Made by a program: the position numbers and the translations under genes | Part shown: piece by piece, positions 1-7,895 of the stretch | Layout: every line of letters starts with the position of its first letter | Numbering within the stretch: the stretch's first letter is position 1 | Notes under the pieces: generated by a model | The model's database searches: none | What the model was told of the DNA's origin: nothing | The model's input: only the letters and a program-made list of their open reading frames with translations | NCBI GenBank assembly: GCA_947259675.1 | Contig: CAMYNE010000003.1 | Location: 1-18,320 of the forward strand | Direction of reading: 5' to 3' | From: an uncultured Pirellulaceae bacterium | GTDB taxonomy: Bacteria; Planctomycetota; Planctomycetia; Pirellulales; Pirellulaceae | DNA length: 18,320 bases

Positions 1-1
1 T

Positions 2-2143
2 TCAAGTGAAGTCAACGAACCGGAAACAATCTGGAAGCGGATTCGAAAGTTCTACGATTTTGTGGAAGCGAATGCCGAGCATTATTGGGAGGTGCCCCAG
101 TTTCAATTAAATCGAGGCGGCGGAATTGATCCTCGCGGCGTCGAGACGCAACAGATATTGGACGAGATCTACGACGAAGAGGAGGATTCCGGTGAAGATG
201 AATTGTTCCGAGCTGCGTACGAAGATGTCGTTTATCATGACACCACCGACGATGGAATGGATGGCTCAATATTTGATGCCAGCTTAAGTTCCGACGACGC
301 TCTCGAAGCGGAAGTGGATCGAGTTCTTGATCGACTGGAGTTTCAAGCCACGATCGCGAACTATTGGCAGGTCGCAGCAACGGTTCCACTGCCAATCATT
401 GATCAAGACAATCCCTGCGAAAAAATCTGCGCTCGTTTGAAGCATCGACGCGATATTTTTTCCAACTGGGTTTCGCAGGCATTATCCAACCGCCGAAAGC
501 TGATCGAACTTTTGCAATCGGTTCATCAGTACCCGTTGTCATGTACGGGAGCCGATACCGATTCATTGTTTGAGTACGATCGACACAGGCTGTTTAAGGA
601 ATCGCTGCTCGAACGAGCCATCGAGACTTGTGTTGAAACGGAAAACGCGGTGCGAATGCTGCTCGCCGTGGTCCGGGCGGTGAACCATCTGATTGATGAT
701 ACCCCGCTGGACAAGCCCGCTTCGATAACCGTGAACGAGTCTCAGGGGGATCAGACGCCTTTGGTTACGGTCTTTTCGGCCGTGTTGCTTCGTGATCCGA
801 AACTGGTTGTAGACCATTTCGCGCCACTGGTCGAATACTTGAACGATCAGGCTCTCCTCTATGTTCCATTATCAAAGGGAGGCGACCCGGCGGCGATTGT
901 CAATGCACGCGTGATTCAGACGGCTTTGCTGGACTTGCTTTCAAGCCTCCCTTCGCTTGGCCTTTTGATCGAAACTCACGAGTTGACTGTTACGGCGTTG
1001 GCAATGGAGCGTAATCATCCGATTCGGCAGGGAGCCGTAACCGAATTTGATGAGCTCTTCCAGGTCGCGTACACCTCGATGGTCCATTCGCTGATCGAAG
1101 CGACCGACATGATGAAACAAAATCTGCTTGAGGTGGGAGAAGACACGGAGCAGAACGTAATTCTAGAATGTGAAAACGTGCTGTTTGACTCTGTCGAGAT
1201 GTTAACGGAAACGATGCTGATCCTGTGGCTCGATCATAGCCGAACGTTGCGGTTAAGCGTTCTGGAAAAAGTGGTGGACAAGGTTTCATGGGACCGGCTT
1301 GTCGAATTTATCGAACGTTATGGCGATGGCCTGTTCACGCAACAGTTTTTGCATCTGGCCAATGTTCGCGCAATCTTGCATCAAGGCGTCAATCTCTGGT
1401 TTGACCAGGTGCTCGACTCGCCGCGACGACCTGACTTACGATTGCTGGATGAACTCGATCACAAACTACCGCGGCAAAAGGCGATTCGGTATTTCACTCT
1501 CGTTCTAGAAGCCGTGATTGAAAACTACAACGAGTATCGGGATTACAACACGACGACAACCCAATCGGATCAGGGTAGCCTGGTTTATATCCTGCTCGAT
1601 TTTCTGCGATTGCGAAGCCGCTACGAGCGAGTCTGTTGGAATTTGAAGCCGGTTGTCTGGGCACACGAAATTTTGGTTCGCGACGCTGAAAACGGCGTCG
1701 CCCGCATGTGGCGGAGGTCGTTGACCGAACGCGTAGGCCCCGAAGCCGACAAATACCTCGGTCGGCTTGAGGAGCTTCGAGATAAATACTCCGTGCGGAT
1801 GGAGTCCATCGGGCGACGGTTGGAAGAAAGGTTTGGGCATCCGATGCAAATTGATCGTTTGCGGGCGCTGGTAGGACCGGCGATGCGCGATCCAACCGAC
1901 AAGGGATCGCGGCGTACGTTTGAATTGTTGCAACATGAGGCCCAGACTTTTTCTCGAACGACGATGGGTGTCGGCGTCGATCTGCCCGGATGGCTGGCCG
2001 CACTGGAAAAAGAAGTTCAACAGCAGGAGCTACCGGAACTTTGGCGCGATCATAGCCACGAACCTGATCTGATCGATCCAATCATCGTTTCGATCTCCGA
2101 TCTGAAAGAGCAGTTGGAACAGCTGCCGCGACGCCACAAATGA
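2..2143 (+). CDS. Large conserved-looking helical protein, unknown function (5'-partial)
   Basis: The reading frame is open from base 2 to a TGA at 2141-2143, giving at least 713 residues. A GTG at 62 could serve as a start, but the frame stays open and protein-like to the window edge, so the true start is probably outside. I do not recognise a family. The visible protein is mostly alpha-helical and rich in Leu, Glu, Arg and Asp, with no signal peptide or membrane segment in this part, so a cytoplasmic protein is likely. A strongly acidic stretch (Asp/Glu runs) lies about 55-90 residues into the visible part. The C-terminal third has heptad-like Leu/Glu/Arg patterns that suggest coiled coil or helical-bundle packing. 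No nucleotide-binding or catalytic motif is seen. Long antisense frames inside it are ignored because this frame has sensible codon use throughout. It is followed by about 300 bases without a convincing gene. Confidence 0.8.
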   Translation, partial: SSEVNEPETIWKRIRKFYDFVEANAEHYWEVPQFQLNRGGGIDPRGVETQQILDEIYDEEEDSGEDELFRAAYEDVVYHDTTDDGMDGSIFDASLSSDDALEAEVDRVLDRLEFQATIANYWQVAATVPLPIIDQDNPCEKICARLKHRRDIFSNWVSQALSNRRKLIELLQSVHQYPLSCTGADTDSLFEYDRHRLFKESLLERAIETCVETENAVRMLLAVVRAVNHLIDDTPLDKPASITVNESQGDQTPLVTVFSAVLLRDPKLVVDHFAPLVEYLNDQALLYVPLSKGGDPAAIVNARVIQTALLDLLSSLPSLGLLIETHELTVTALAMERNHPIRQGAVTEFDELFQVAYTSMVHSLIEATDMMKQNLLEVGEDTEQNVILECENVLFDSVEMLTETMLILWLDHSRTLRLSVLEKVVDKVSWDRLVEFIERYGDGLFTQQFLHLANVRAILHQGVNLWFDQVLDSPRRPDLRLLDELDHKLPRQKAIRYFTLVLEAVIENYNEYRDYNTTTTQSDQGSLVYILLDFLRLRSRYERVCWNLKPVVWAHEILVRDAENGVARMWRRSLTERVGPEADKYLGRLEELRDKYSVRMESIGRRLEERFGHPMQIDRLRALVGPAMRDPTDKGSRRTFELLQHEAQTFSRTTMGVGVDLPGWLAALEKEVQQQELPELWRDHSHEPDLIDPIIVSISDLKEQLEQLPRRHK

Positions 2144-2445
2144 AGTTCAAATGCCGAATCCGGAGTGTGTCGAAGCAGCGTGCATCCCGATGAGAGGATT
2201 GATTTAGCTTTGCTTGTGTCACTTGGCTCTCTTGAAAACTGCCACAACAAGCTCCCCATTGCCTTGATTAGTATCAAATACAGAAACTAAGACTCCGAAT
2301 CCTTAACCAAGGAAACCAATAAAAAGACGACTTCAATCAATTTGCCAAAAACGTCACTGAGCTTGAGCAAGTTTTCAAGGTTAGATTTGGCCCACAGAAT
2401 TCGAACAGGCTAAAAACACAAGAAACTTGCGGAAGCTGGCATTCG
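2144..2445. other. Intergenic stretch without a convincing gene
   Basis: About 300 bases that are visibly more AT-rich than the flanking genes. No tRNA-like fold, strong hairpin or clear promoter was found by eye. From 2323 the frame of the following small ORF is open for 41 codons but holds no ATG, GTG, TTG or CTG, so this part may be leader sequence or the eroded 5' end of an older gene. Confidence 0.4.
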
Positions 2446-2667
2446 ATGCGAGCAATCAATTGCGACAAAAACGATTGGAAGACTCGTACAGACTTTATCC
2501 GTGATGCGCTCTATTTCGGACTCAATCAAGGCTCAGCCGGAGAAAACGATGAGATTTATCATGCGGTTACCGACATTGTTAGGAGCTGCCAAAATGTCGC
2601 TCGGCAGCTGCAGGTTCCTGACGACGTACAGTTAAGACCTATGATTGAAATTATTCAAGTCATTTGA
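2446..2667 (+). CDS. Small hypothetical protein (73 aa), possibly ribbon-helix-helix-like or a gene remnant
   Basis: This is a 73-residue ORF with an ATG start, preceded by GGAAG at 2431-2435 with a 10-nt spacer, which is a usable ribosome site. The segment RTDFIRDALYFGL (residues 14-26) resembles the helix of ribbon-helix-helix DNA-binding proteins, where similar (S/T)-x-x-(F/L)-I-R-x-A-L patterns occur. The rest shows no known motif. The frame extends 41 codons upstream of the ATG without a start codon, so it could be the tail of a decayed longer gene. Base composition is more AT-rich than the neighbours. Its stop lies just ahead of the AsmA-like gene, separated from that gene's preferred ATG by 62 bases. 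Function is unknown, and whether it is expressed is uncertain. Confidence 0.35.
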   Translation: MRAINCDKNDWKTRTDFIRDALYFGLNQGSAGENDEIYHAVTDIVRSCQNVARQLQVPDDVQLRPMIEIIQVI

Positions 2668-2729
2668 AACTCAAAGAAACCAACTCGATCTATGGTATTA
2701 GCACTCATGAAGGGACAGCGATTCCACAA

Positions 2730-5700
2730 ATGATACGACGAGTTATTTTACCCTTGTTGTTTGCCTTTGCCGCATGCAACGTTTTCGCGATCGCAGCTCA
2801 GGCCCAGTCCGAAGAGTCAGATTGGCCCGCTGGAGTTGCACCGCGCGAGGAATTGAGCGACGAGCGATCTTATGATTACAATTTTACTGGCATCTCAGTT
2901 CGAACGTTGCAAATCTGGCTTGGACGAATCGGCATCGAGATACCGGTTGAATTGGACGGCGAACTCTCGGGCTGGATCTGGGCACAAAGAAGCGACAAGA
3001 GCTGGTTCAATTTTTCCGAATATCGAATCGAAGGCGAAATTCGCTCTGCCGATCTCGGGATTGATCAGTGGAGGGTTGCAGACGCGAGCGTCCGATTCGG
3101 TTTTGCGGATGGAAATTGGTACGTTGGAAAAATTGCAGGTGAGTTGCGATCTCCAGAAGCTCAATCACTCGTTGGTATTGTCAGCGCTGACGCGAAAATC
3201 TTAACCGTTGCGAAATCGGAAATTGAGCTTAACGCAAAAATTGATAGCGTCCAATTAGGCCCACTGTTCCGGTCGCTTGGCATCGACGTGGCCATTAACA
3301 ACGCTGGTGGTTCCGTCTCATTCGAGGGAACGGTTCCAATCAGTTCAGTTTCGAATCCGGCAAAATGGCGAGTCAGCACCAAACTAGAACTGACGGATGT
3401 CGCTTTGCCTTGGGTCGAGACGCCGGGGAATGCATTTGCTTCCGTCAAGCTGGCGGACGGAACGTGGAATCTATCCGAAGGCCGAATCGGAGTTGGCGAA
3501 CAGTTTCTGAGCGTTGCCGGCAAGGGCAAACTGGATGCAGGGCTGCCGTTTGAGCTGTCGGCGGCTGGACGGGACATCGACATTAGCCAACTTGTTCGCC
3601 AATTGAAGAATTACGACCTCGCGGAACATGTCGCCGGTACGGTTCGACTGGATGCAAAAGTTGTCGGTAATGGATCGACTGGGATTCAACGTGCGACGGC
3701 GGCGTGCCTTTCCGAGCAGCTGGTCGTCAAAACTCAGCAGATCAAGCAGCTTGATCTGCAAGGGACTTACACCCCCGAAGCAATCAGGCTCGACATTGCT
3801 TCGGCGGAATTGGGGGGCGGTAGCGTTAAAGGCCCGGCAAAGTGGCTTGACGTTACTCGACTAATTCGCGGAATACCAGCGAGTGCAAATCTGGAAATTC
3901 AGCAGCTTCTCCTCGAAGAATTAGGCTGGATTCAAATCCCGGTTTCAATCCGTGGTCGAGCGACTGGTGATTTTGAGTTTGAAACAAAAACTCGAGACGA
4001 TCTTGACGATTGGTCTTCCCAGGGACGGCTCAAAATCGACGGGCTGGAGACGGCCGGAACAAAAATGGGTGAAGCCAATCTGGAATGGAATAAAACACAA
4101 GCTGAAAACCAGCTAAATGGCAAGTTGGCCGTTCGCCAAGGCCAAGGTTCGCTGCGATCAAATATCAAAATTAATCTGGTCGACGAATCCGGGGCAACCA
4201 TTCGTGCAACTCAGTTCCGGGACTACCGGGCCGATGGCCAACTGGAAAACTATGATCTGAAGGTTCAATATGGCGGGACTGGTTCCGATTCAATTCCAAT
4301 TCGGGCGGTCGGAAGTTTTGACGTTTCAGGTTCGCTGGACAACTGGCTGGAGCAAGGAAAGGCAAGCCTTTCAAGCTCGATCGCGATGGTGGGAGACCAG
4401 TTGCTGCGGCTGGAATTGGCGGATGTTTCGTTCAATAAAAACGAGTTTCGAGTGCAACGCTTTCGATTACTCGATAAAAATGGGCGAGTCGCCGGAGCTG
4501 CGAGTATTCGGCGCGACGGCACGGGCGAACATCGCTTGCGTTTGAGGGTGGTCGATTTTGAATTAGGACCATTTGTGGATAGGGTTGCGCCGAAACAGCT
4601 GGAAACATTGAAAGGCATGGCGACAGTTGAGCTGGAACTTACGAAAGCTGCGGTCGCTGAAGAGATTCTTGAGGGCTGGAGGGGAAGTTTGCAGGGTCGT
4701 TTGGTTGACCTGAATTTCCAAGGCCAGTCTGTCGGAGAACTTGAATTCGTTGGTCGAATTGCTGACCGAACCTTATCGACAAATATCAAGGGTCAATTGC
4801 TGGGTGGAGTCAGCGTAGCGTCCCTGTCTTTGCCGCTTTCTTTCCTTCAAAAAAAGTCGCAAGCAAATCCTGAACTCTCGAATTTGCAAATTCAGGTCAC
4901 CCGATTTCAAGCACGTCGGTTGGCTGGAATATTCTTTGATCGCCGGTTTGCCAACCGAATAACCGGAGTCAGTTCAATCAAGCTGACAGCGGAAGGAGCA
5001 TCTTTAGAAAACATCGTCGCTCGCTTGAGACTCGACGTGCCGGCGGTAATGCTCAACCGAATGATGCTGACGCGCGATCTGACCGTTCAATTGCGATACG
5101 CGGACAACAATGTATTCGTCGAAAGATTTGCTGGAGAATTCACTCAAGGCAGAATCGAAATCAAAGGCCAGTTAAAATTTGACGAAGTAGAGTTTGCAAA
5201 ACTGAGAAGCTCGCGAATTAACTTTCTGGCTCAGTCGCTGGACATCCACAGTTTGGTTGGCTTGTTCAGCCCGGGCTACGCAAGTTATTACTCCGGAAAA
5301 GCCAGTTATCGGGGAACGGCAATCTATCATCATGGAGTGCAACTCAACGGAAGTCTCTCGATTAAAAACGGAATGTTGTTTGGAATTCCGATTCAAAATG
5401 CGAAGGGCGATTTGACCACTCAATTTGGGATCGACGGCGAATTTCAGAAAATAGTATCGCGCGATCTACGCGGAACAGGAGTGGGCGGAAAATTCGATGC
5501 AAAATTGTTGATTCAAAAAGGAAATCAATTCACCCTCAATACAAGTGGCAAACTCACCCGCGGCAAGCTGGACCAAATCAGTCGGGCGTTCGGATTCCAG
5601 CAAATTGTTGGCAGTGGAACATTCGACAGCAGTTTCAGCTTGAAATCGCGCCAGATCGATTCCTTGAACGCGTTGACAGGTAGTGTACAAGTTGACTTTG

Positions 5701-6173
5701 AGGACGGAGATGTAAAAAGCATCCCCATCCTTTCCAGTGTTGATCGCTTCGTTCCATTGGTACAGTTTGCTTCGACCAAAATAGAGAACGGTCGAATGAA
5801 CGCAAGAATCGGACAAGGCCAACTGCGAATCATCGATTTGACTCTCTTCAGCGACGCATTTTGGCTAGCTGCCGATGGTCGAGTGGCTTTGAGTGGATCG
5901 AGTCTGGACATTAATGCTGTGTTGCAAACCGGTGGAGGCGTCCAGCAAAATGTGGCCCAAAGCTTATTCCAACAATCGCTACTCGGCGTGGCTCCGCAAG
6001 TCGCCGCAATCAACCAGCTAAACGAGATGATTCGTAATCGCTCGATTTTTCTCCATGTTGGCGGCACTACGTCGATTCCAGTTATTCAGCCAAAATCAGG
6101 TCAAACCGCCGCCAAGCTGTTTTTGCAAAACTTAAGTCGCAACGCTTTAGCGATACCCAGTGCATACGAATAA
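2730..6173 (+). CDS. Secreted AsmA/TamB-like envelope protein
   Basis: The frame is open from a TTG at 2664, but I prefer the ATG at 2730. It places a textbook signal peptide at the N-terminus: MIRR, then a hydrophobic core, then an A-Q-A type cleavage site near residue 25. That gives 1147 residues. The mature protein is a long series of beta-rich repeats with alternating hydrophobic residues and recurring Gly-x-(V/A)-x-(F/L)-x-(G/A) strands, typical of AsmA/TamB/YhdP-type proteins. Residues about 958-1068 resemble the AsmA C-terminal pattern: a hydrophobic segment, then 'ENGRMNARIGQGQLRI' and 'AADGRVALSGSSLDI', followed by a Gln/Asn-rich tail. Such proteins act at the envelope, and some family members form hydrophobic grooves that move lipids between membranes. 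That role here is inference from fold type only. No N-terminal anchor beyond the signal peptide is seen, unlike TamB or YhdP. It precedes an OPX lipoprotein on the same strand. Confidence 0.75.
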   Translation: MIRRVILPLLFAFAACNVFAIAAQAQSEESDWPAGVAPREELSDERSYDYNFTGISVRTLQIWLGRIGIEIPVELDGELSGWIWAQRSDKSWFNFSEYRIEGEIRSADLGIDQWRVADASVRFGFADGNWYVGKIAGELRSPEAQSLVGIVSADAKILTVAKSEIELNAKIDSVQLGPLFRSLGIDVAINNAGGSVSFEGTVPISSVSNPAKWRVSTKLELTDVALPWVETPGNAFASVKLADGTWNLSEGRIGVGEQFLSVAGKGKLDAGLPFELSAAGRDIDISQLVRQLKNYDLAEHVAGTVRLDAKVVGNGSTGIQRATAACLSEQLVVKTQQIKQLDLQGTYTPEAIRLDIASAELGGGSVKGPAKWLDVTRLIRGIPASANLEIQQLLLEELGWIQIPVSIRGRATGDFEFETKTRDDLDDWSSQGRLKIDGLETAGTKMGEANLEWNKTQAENQLNGKLAVRQGQGSLRSNIKINLVDESGATIRATQFRDYRADGQLENYDLKVQYGGTGSDSIPIRAVGSFDVSGSLDNWLEQGKASLSSSIAMVGDQLLRLELADVSFNKNEFRVQRFRLLDKNGRVAGAASIRRDGTGEHRLRLRVVDFELGPFVDRVAPKQLETLKGMATVELELTKAAVAEEILEGWRGSLQGRLVDLNFQGQSVGELEFVGRIADRTLSTNIKGQLLGGVSVASLSLPLSFLQKKSQANPELSNLQIQVTRFQARRLAGIFFDRRFANRITGVSSIKLTAEGASLENIVARLRLDVPAVMLNRMMLTRDLTVQLRYADNNVFVERFAGEFTQGRIEIKGQLKFDEVEFAKLRSSRINFLAQSLDIHSLVGLFSPGYASYYSGKASYRGTAIYHHGVQLNGSLSIKNGMLFGIPIQNAKGDLTTQFGIDGEFQKIVSRDLRGTGVGGKFDAKLLIQKGNQFTLNTSGKLTRGKLDQISRAFGFQQIVGSGTFDSSFSLKSRQIDSLNALTGSVQVDFEDGDVKSIPILSSVDRFVPLVQFASTKIENGRMNARIGQGQLRIIDLTLFSDAFWLAADGRVALSGSSLDINAVLQTGGGVQQNVAQSLFQQSLLGVAPQVAAINQLNEMIRNRSIFLHVGGTTSIPVIQPKSGQTAAKLFLQNLSRNALAIPSAYE

Positions 6174-6192
6174 CCGAATTCTCTAATGATTT

Positions 6193-6215
6193 GTTCGAAA
6201 CCGTAGCGGTCGAAC
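6193..6215 (+). other. Small hairpin in the AsmA-like/OPX intergenic gap
   Basis: GTTCG...ACCG, loop TAG, CGGT...CGAAC can pair with a 2-nt bulge just after the stop of the AsmA-like gene. No T-tract follows, so it is not a classical intrinsic terminator. It may be a 3'-end structure or chance. Confidence 0.2.
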
Positions 6216-6373
6216 TCACCGAGTGATACGAGCTGTTCAAAACGATGTTAAAGTTTGCCGGTTGCAAGGTCTGTTCATGAGTTTGCTCACAGAATCTTCT
6301 GGTATGGCCGCGTATGCCGAATATTCCGAATGATACCAATACTCCGTTGGGGAAAAGAGTTGTAGTTCATTAC

Positions 6374-6379
6374 GGAAGG
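6374..6379 (+). promoter_or_regulatory. Ribosome binding site of the OPX gene
   Basis: GGAAGG sits 5 nt before the ATG at 6385. It is one of the few clear Shine-Dalgarno sites in the window and supports this start, which also yields a proper lipoprotein signal. Confidence 0.55.
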
Positions 6380-6384
6380 CGTCC

Positions 6385-7395
6385 ATGTCAATTTCCAAAA
6401 GCTCATTTCGGGCGTTCATGACGCTCTGTGCGTGTTGTTTGATGGTTGGCGGTTTGAGCGGTTGTCGGAGTCTTGGGCTTAACGTTTGGCCGGCTCAGTT
6501 CCAGTTGCTCTCAAAGACAACCGAAATGGCAGCAGCTTCCCCAATGCCGTCTGGCCTGCCGCACGAGTTGGCTAAGTCGGAATTAACCAACTACTTTGTG
6601 GAACCGGGAGATAGAATTCTTATCGAACCCGTCGATCTGGAATCGCAAATGGGTTCGTTGGGCGATCAAAAAGTCCAAGTGGATGGCACGATTGATCTCG
6701 GCAAGTTCGGTCGGGTTCGCGTGACCGGCCTGACGGTCGAAAAAATTGAGGAAGTAATTGAAAGCCAAATCGCAACGTCCGGCGAGCGAGAATCGATCAA
6801 TGTTCAACTTGCCGAAACTAATGCAGCCAAAGTCTACGTAATTGGCGAGGTTGGCTCGCCCGCCGCCTATCCGATTGATGGCAGCGAACATGTGCTGGAC
6901 GCCATCTTACGCGCCGGCGGGCTCACTTCTAAGGCATCGCCGTGCGATATCATTCTCGTCCGTCCTACTGACCCAGATCAATGTCGCGTCGTCCTTCCCG
7001 TCTGCTACCGGCAAATCACACAACTTGGCGACGTGACCACCAATTATCAACTTCAACCGGGTGATCGCATCGTCGTTGGCACGCGATCGTTTTGCGAAGA
7101 GCTGGCATGGTGGAAACAGAAAAAGTCGTGTGATCGGTGTTGCCGAAGTTGCTGTGTCGAGTGCCAGCCAGCTAACGTTCAGTATCGCAGTCGCTTCGCT
7201 ACACGTATTCCATCGTTCCTGTTGCCGGACCAACCTGAGCAAAACGGCGGCGACCAAAGCAAACAACAAGACGACCCGCAACTTGATCCAAATTCTTACT
7301 ACCGACCAACCGATTCAAACCGCCTGGACCCTGGCAAGTCCGATGACGAACTCTTCCTGCCGCCGATTGAAAACGACACAAAACGCAAAAAGTGA
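6385..7395 (+). CDS. Polysaccharide export (OPX/Wza-like) outer-membrane lipoprotein
   Basis: 336 residues. A signal peptide ends in a lipobox (L-S-G-C, Cys27), so the mature protein should be lipid-anchored. Residues about 70-145 match the polysaccharide export (Poly_export) domain: 'NYFVEPGDRILIEPVD' and then 'VQVDGTIDLGKFGRVRVTGLT'. Residues about 149-232 form one SLBB-type beta-grasp domain ('KVYVIGEVGSPAAYPI', 'LDAILRAGGL', 'YQLQPGDRIVVG'). Proteins of this family form or gate the outer-membrane exit for capsule or exopolysaccharide, working with a Wzc-type inner-membrane partner; no such partner gene lies in the window. Odd point: after the SLBB domain comes a cluster of six cysteines (C249, C252, C253, C256, C257, C260) and then a Gln/Asp/Pro-rich disordered tail ending in KRKK. 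The gene follows the AsmA-like gene by about 210 bases, and its TGA overlaps the GTG of the next ORF. Confidence 0.88.
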   Translation: MSISKSSFRAFMTLCACCLMVGGLSGCRSLGLNVWPAQFQLLSKTTEMAAASPMPSGLPHELAKSELTNYFVEPGDRILIEPVDLESQMGSLGDQKVQVDGTIDLGKFGRVRVTGLTVEKIEEVIESQIATSGERESINVQLAETNAAKVYVIGEVGSPAAYPIDGSEHVLDAILRAGGLTSKASPCDIILVRPTDPDQCRVVLPVCYRQITQLGDVTTNYQLQPGDRIVVGTRSFCEELAWWKQKKSCDRCCRSCCVECQPANVQYRSRFATRIPSFLLPDQPEQNGGDQSKQQDDPQLDPNSYYRPTDSNRLDPGKSDDELFLPPIENDTKRKK

Positions 7396-7895
7396 TTTCA
7401 ATCATCCTGGGATGGATCTGTTGTTGGTGCTGGATCTGTTGTTGGTACCAGGCAAATCACGACGCCCGGCTAGAACGCAGAGATACTCGCTGCTCTGAAT
7501 CGACGGGTTTGTTGACTGCTCAGTATTCGTCCCGAAAAAAGGTTAGCTGGCCGGACGACCGAGCGACGGATGATTTGCGCGAACTGTTCGAGATCGGCTT
7601 TGAAGAGTACGAAGGCGATCATCGCAACAAACTGTGGGGCATATGTTACCGTTATCAAGTGCAATCGGCGACTTTTGTTGGATTTCCCTTACGGGCTAAA
7701 GAAACAACCATTTGGTTGTTAAAATGGCGCGTTTTTCAGAGCCAAGAGCCCCGGCCAGGCGTTGACGGCGGCCTGCAAATCAGGGTCTATTTCAATGCCA
7801 GGGGTACCGCTCGGCTTACCACTCGGAATCGAGGCTCGGTGCTCTCCGCGATTTTATTTTTCATACTCGGCGTTGGGGGAGGGGTACCACATTGA
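7392..7895 (+). CDS. Doubtful ORF (167 aa) with Trp/Cys-rich N-terminus
   Basis: The GTG start at 7392 overlaps the OPX stop codon (GTGA), and the TGA stop at 7893-7895 overlaps the TTG start of the aminotransferase. The first 20 residues are hydrophobic and unusually rich in Trp and Cys because an 18-bp tandem repeat encodes WICCW twice. Residues about 55-80 ('DDLRELFEIGFEEYEG') look like ordinary protein with normal codon use. The second half looks less natural and ends in a Gly-rich tail. I recognise no family. It may be a real coupled membrane protein, a gene remnant, or chance open sequence filling a 500-base gap. No better frame is visible on either strand here. Confidence 0.3.
   Translation: MISIILGWICCWCWICCWYQANHDARLERRDTRCSESTGLLTAQYSSRKKVSWPDDRATDDLRELFEIGFEEYEGDHRNKLWGICYRYQVQSATFVGFPLRAKETTIWLLKWRVFQSQEPRPGVDGGLQIRVYFNARGTARLTTRNRGSVLSAILFFILGVGGGVPH
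7413..7446 (+). repeat. Tandem 16-bp repeat with 18-bp period
   Basis: TGGATCTGTTGTTGGT occurs at 7413-7428 and again at 7431-7446, separated by GC. The period of 18 bp is a multiple of 3, so in the overlapping frame it encodes a repeated W-I-C-C-W peptide. Confidence 0.8.
7703..7720 (+). other. Perfect 7-bp hairpin
   Basis: AACAACC, loop ATTT, GGTTGTT. It is followed by AAAATGG rather than a T-tract, so a terminator call is weak. It lies inside the doubtful ORF, which slightly argues that this stretch is not coding. Confidence 0.3.
7878..7882 (+). promoter_or_regulatory. Ribosome binding site supporting the TTG start of the aminotransferase
   Basis: GGAGG lies 9 nt before the TTG at 7892 inside a G-rich run. 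The frame upstream is open to about 7766 but has no better start, and homologous aminotransferases begin only a few residues before the PGF motif, so this site decides the start. Confidence 0.55.

Noticed and set aside
1494..2081. Long antisense open frame (195 aa) inside the first gene
   Set aside because: It lies wholly opposite a better frame, has Arg/Pro-rich shadow composition and no ribosome site.
5525..6067. Antisense open frame (180 aa) inside the AsmA-like gene
   Set aside because: The sense frame continues the beta-rich repeat pattern and the AsmA-like C-terminus; the antisense product is Trp/Cys/Ser-rich and unlike a protein domain.
7413..7446. CRISPR or satellite array
   Set aside because: Only two short copies with a 2-bp gap; no spacers and no cas genes in the window.
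7703..7720. Hairpin as an intrinsic terminator after the OPX gene
   Set aside because: It is followed by an A-run and not a T-run, and lies 300 bases after the stop.
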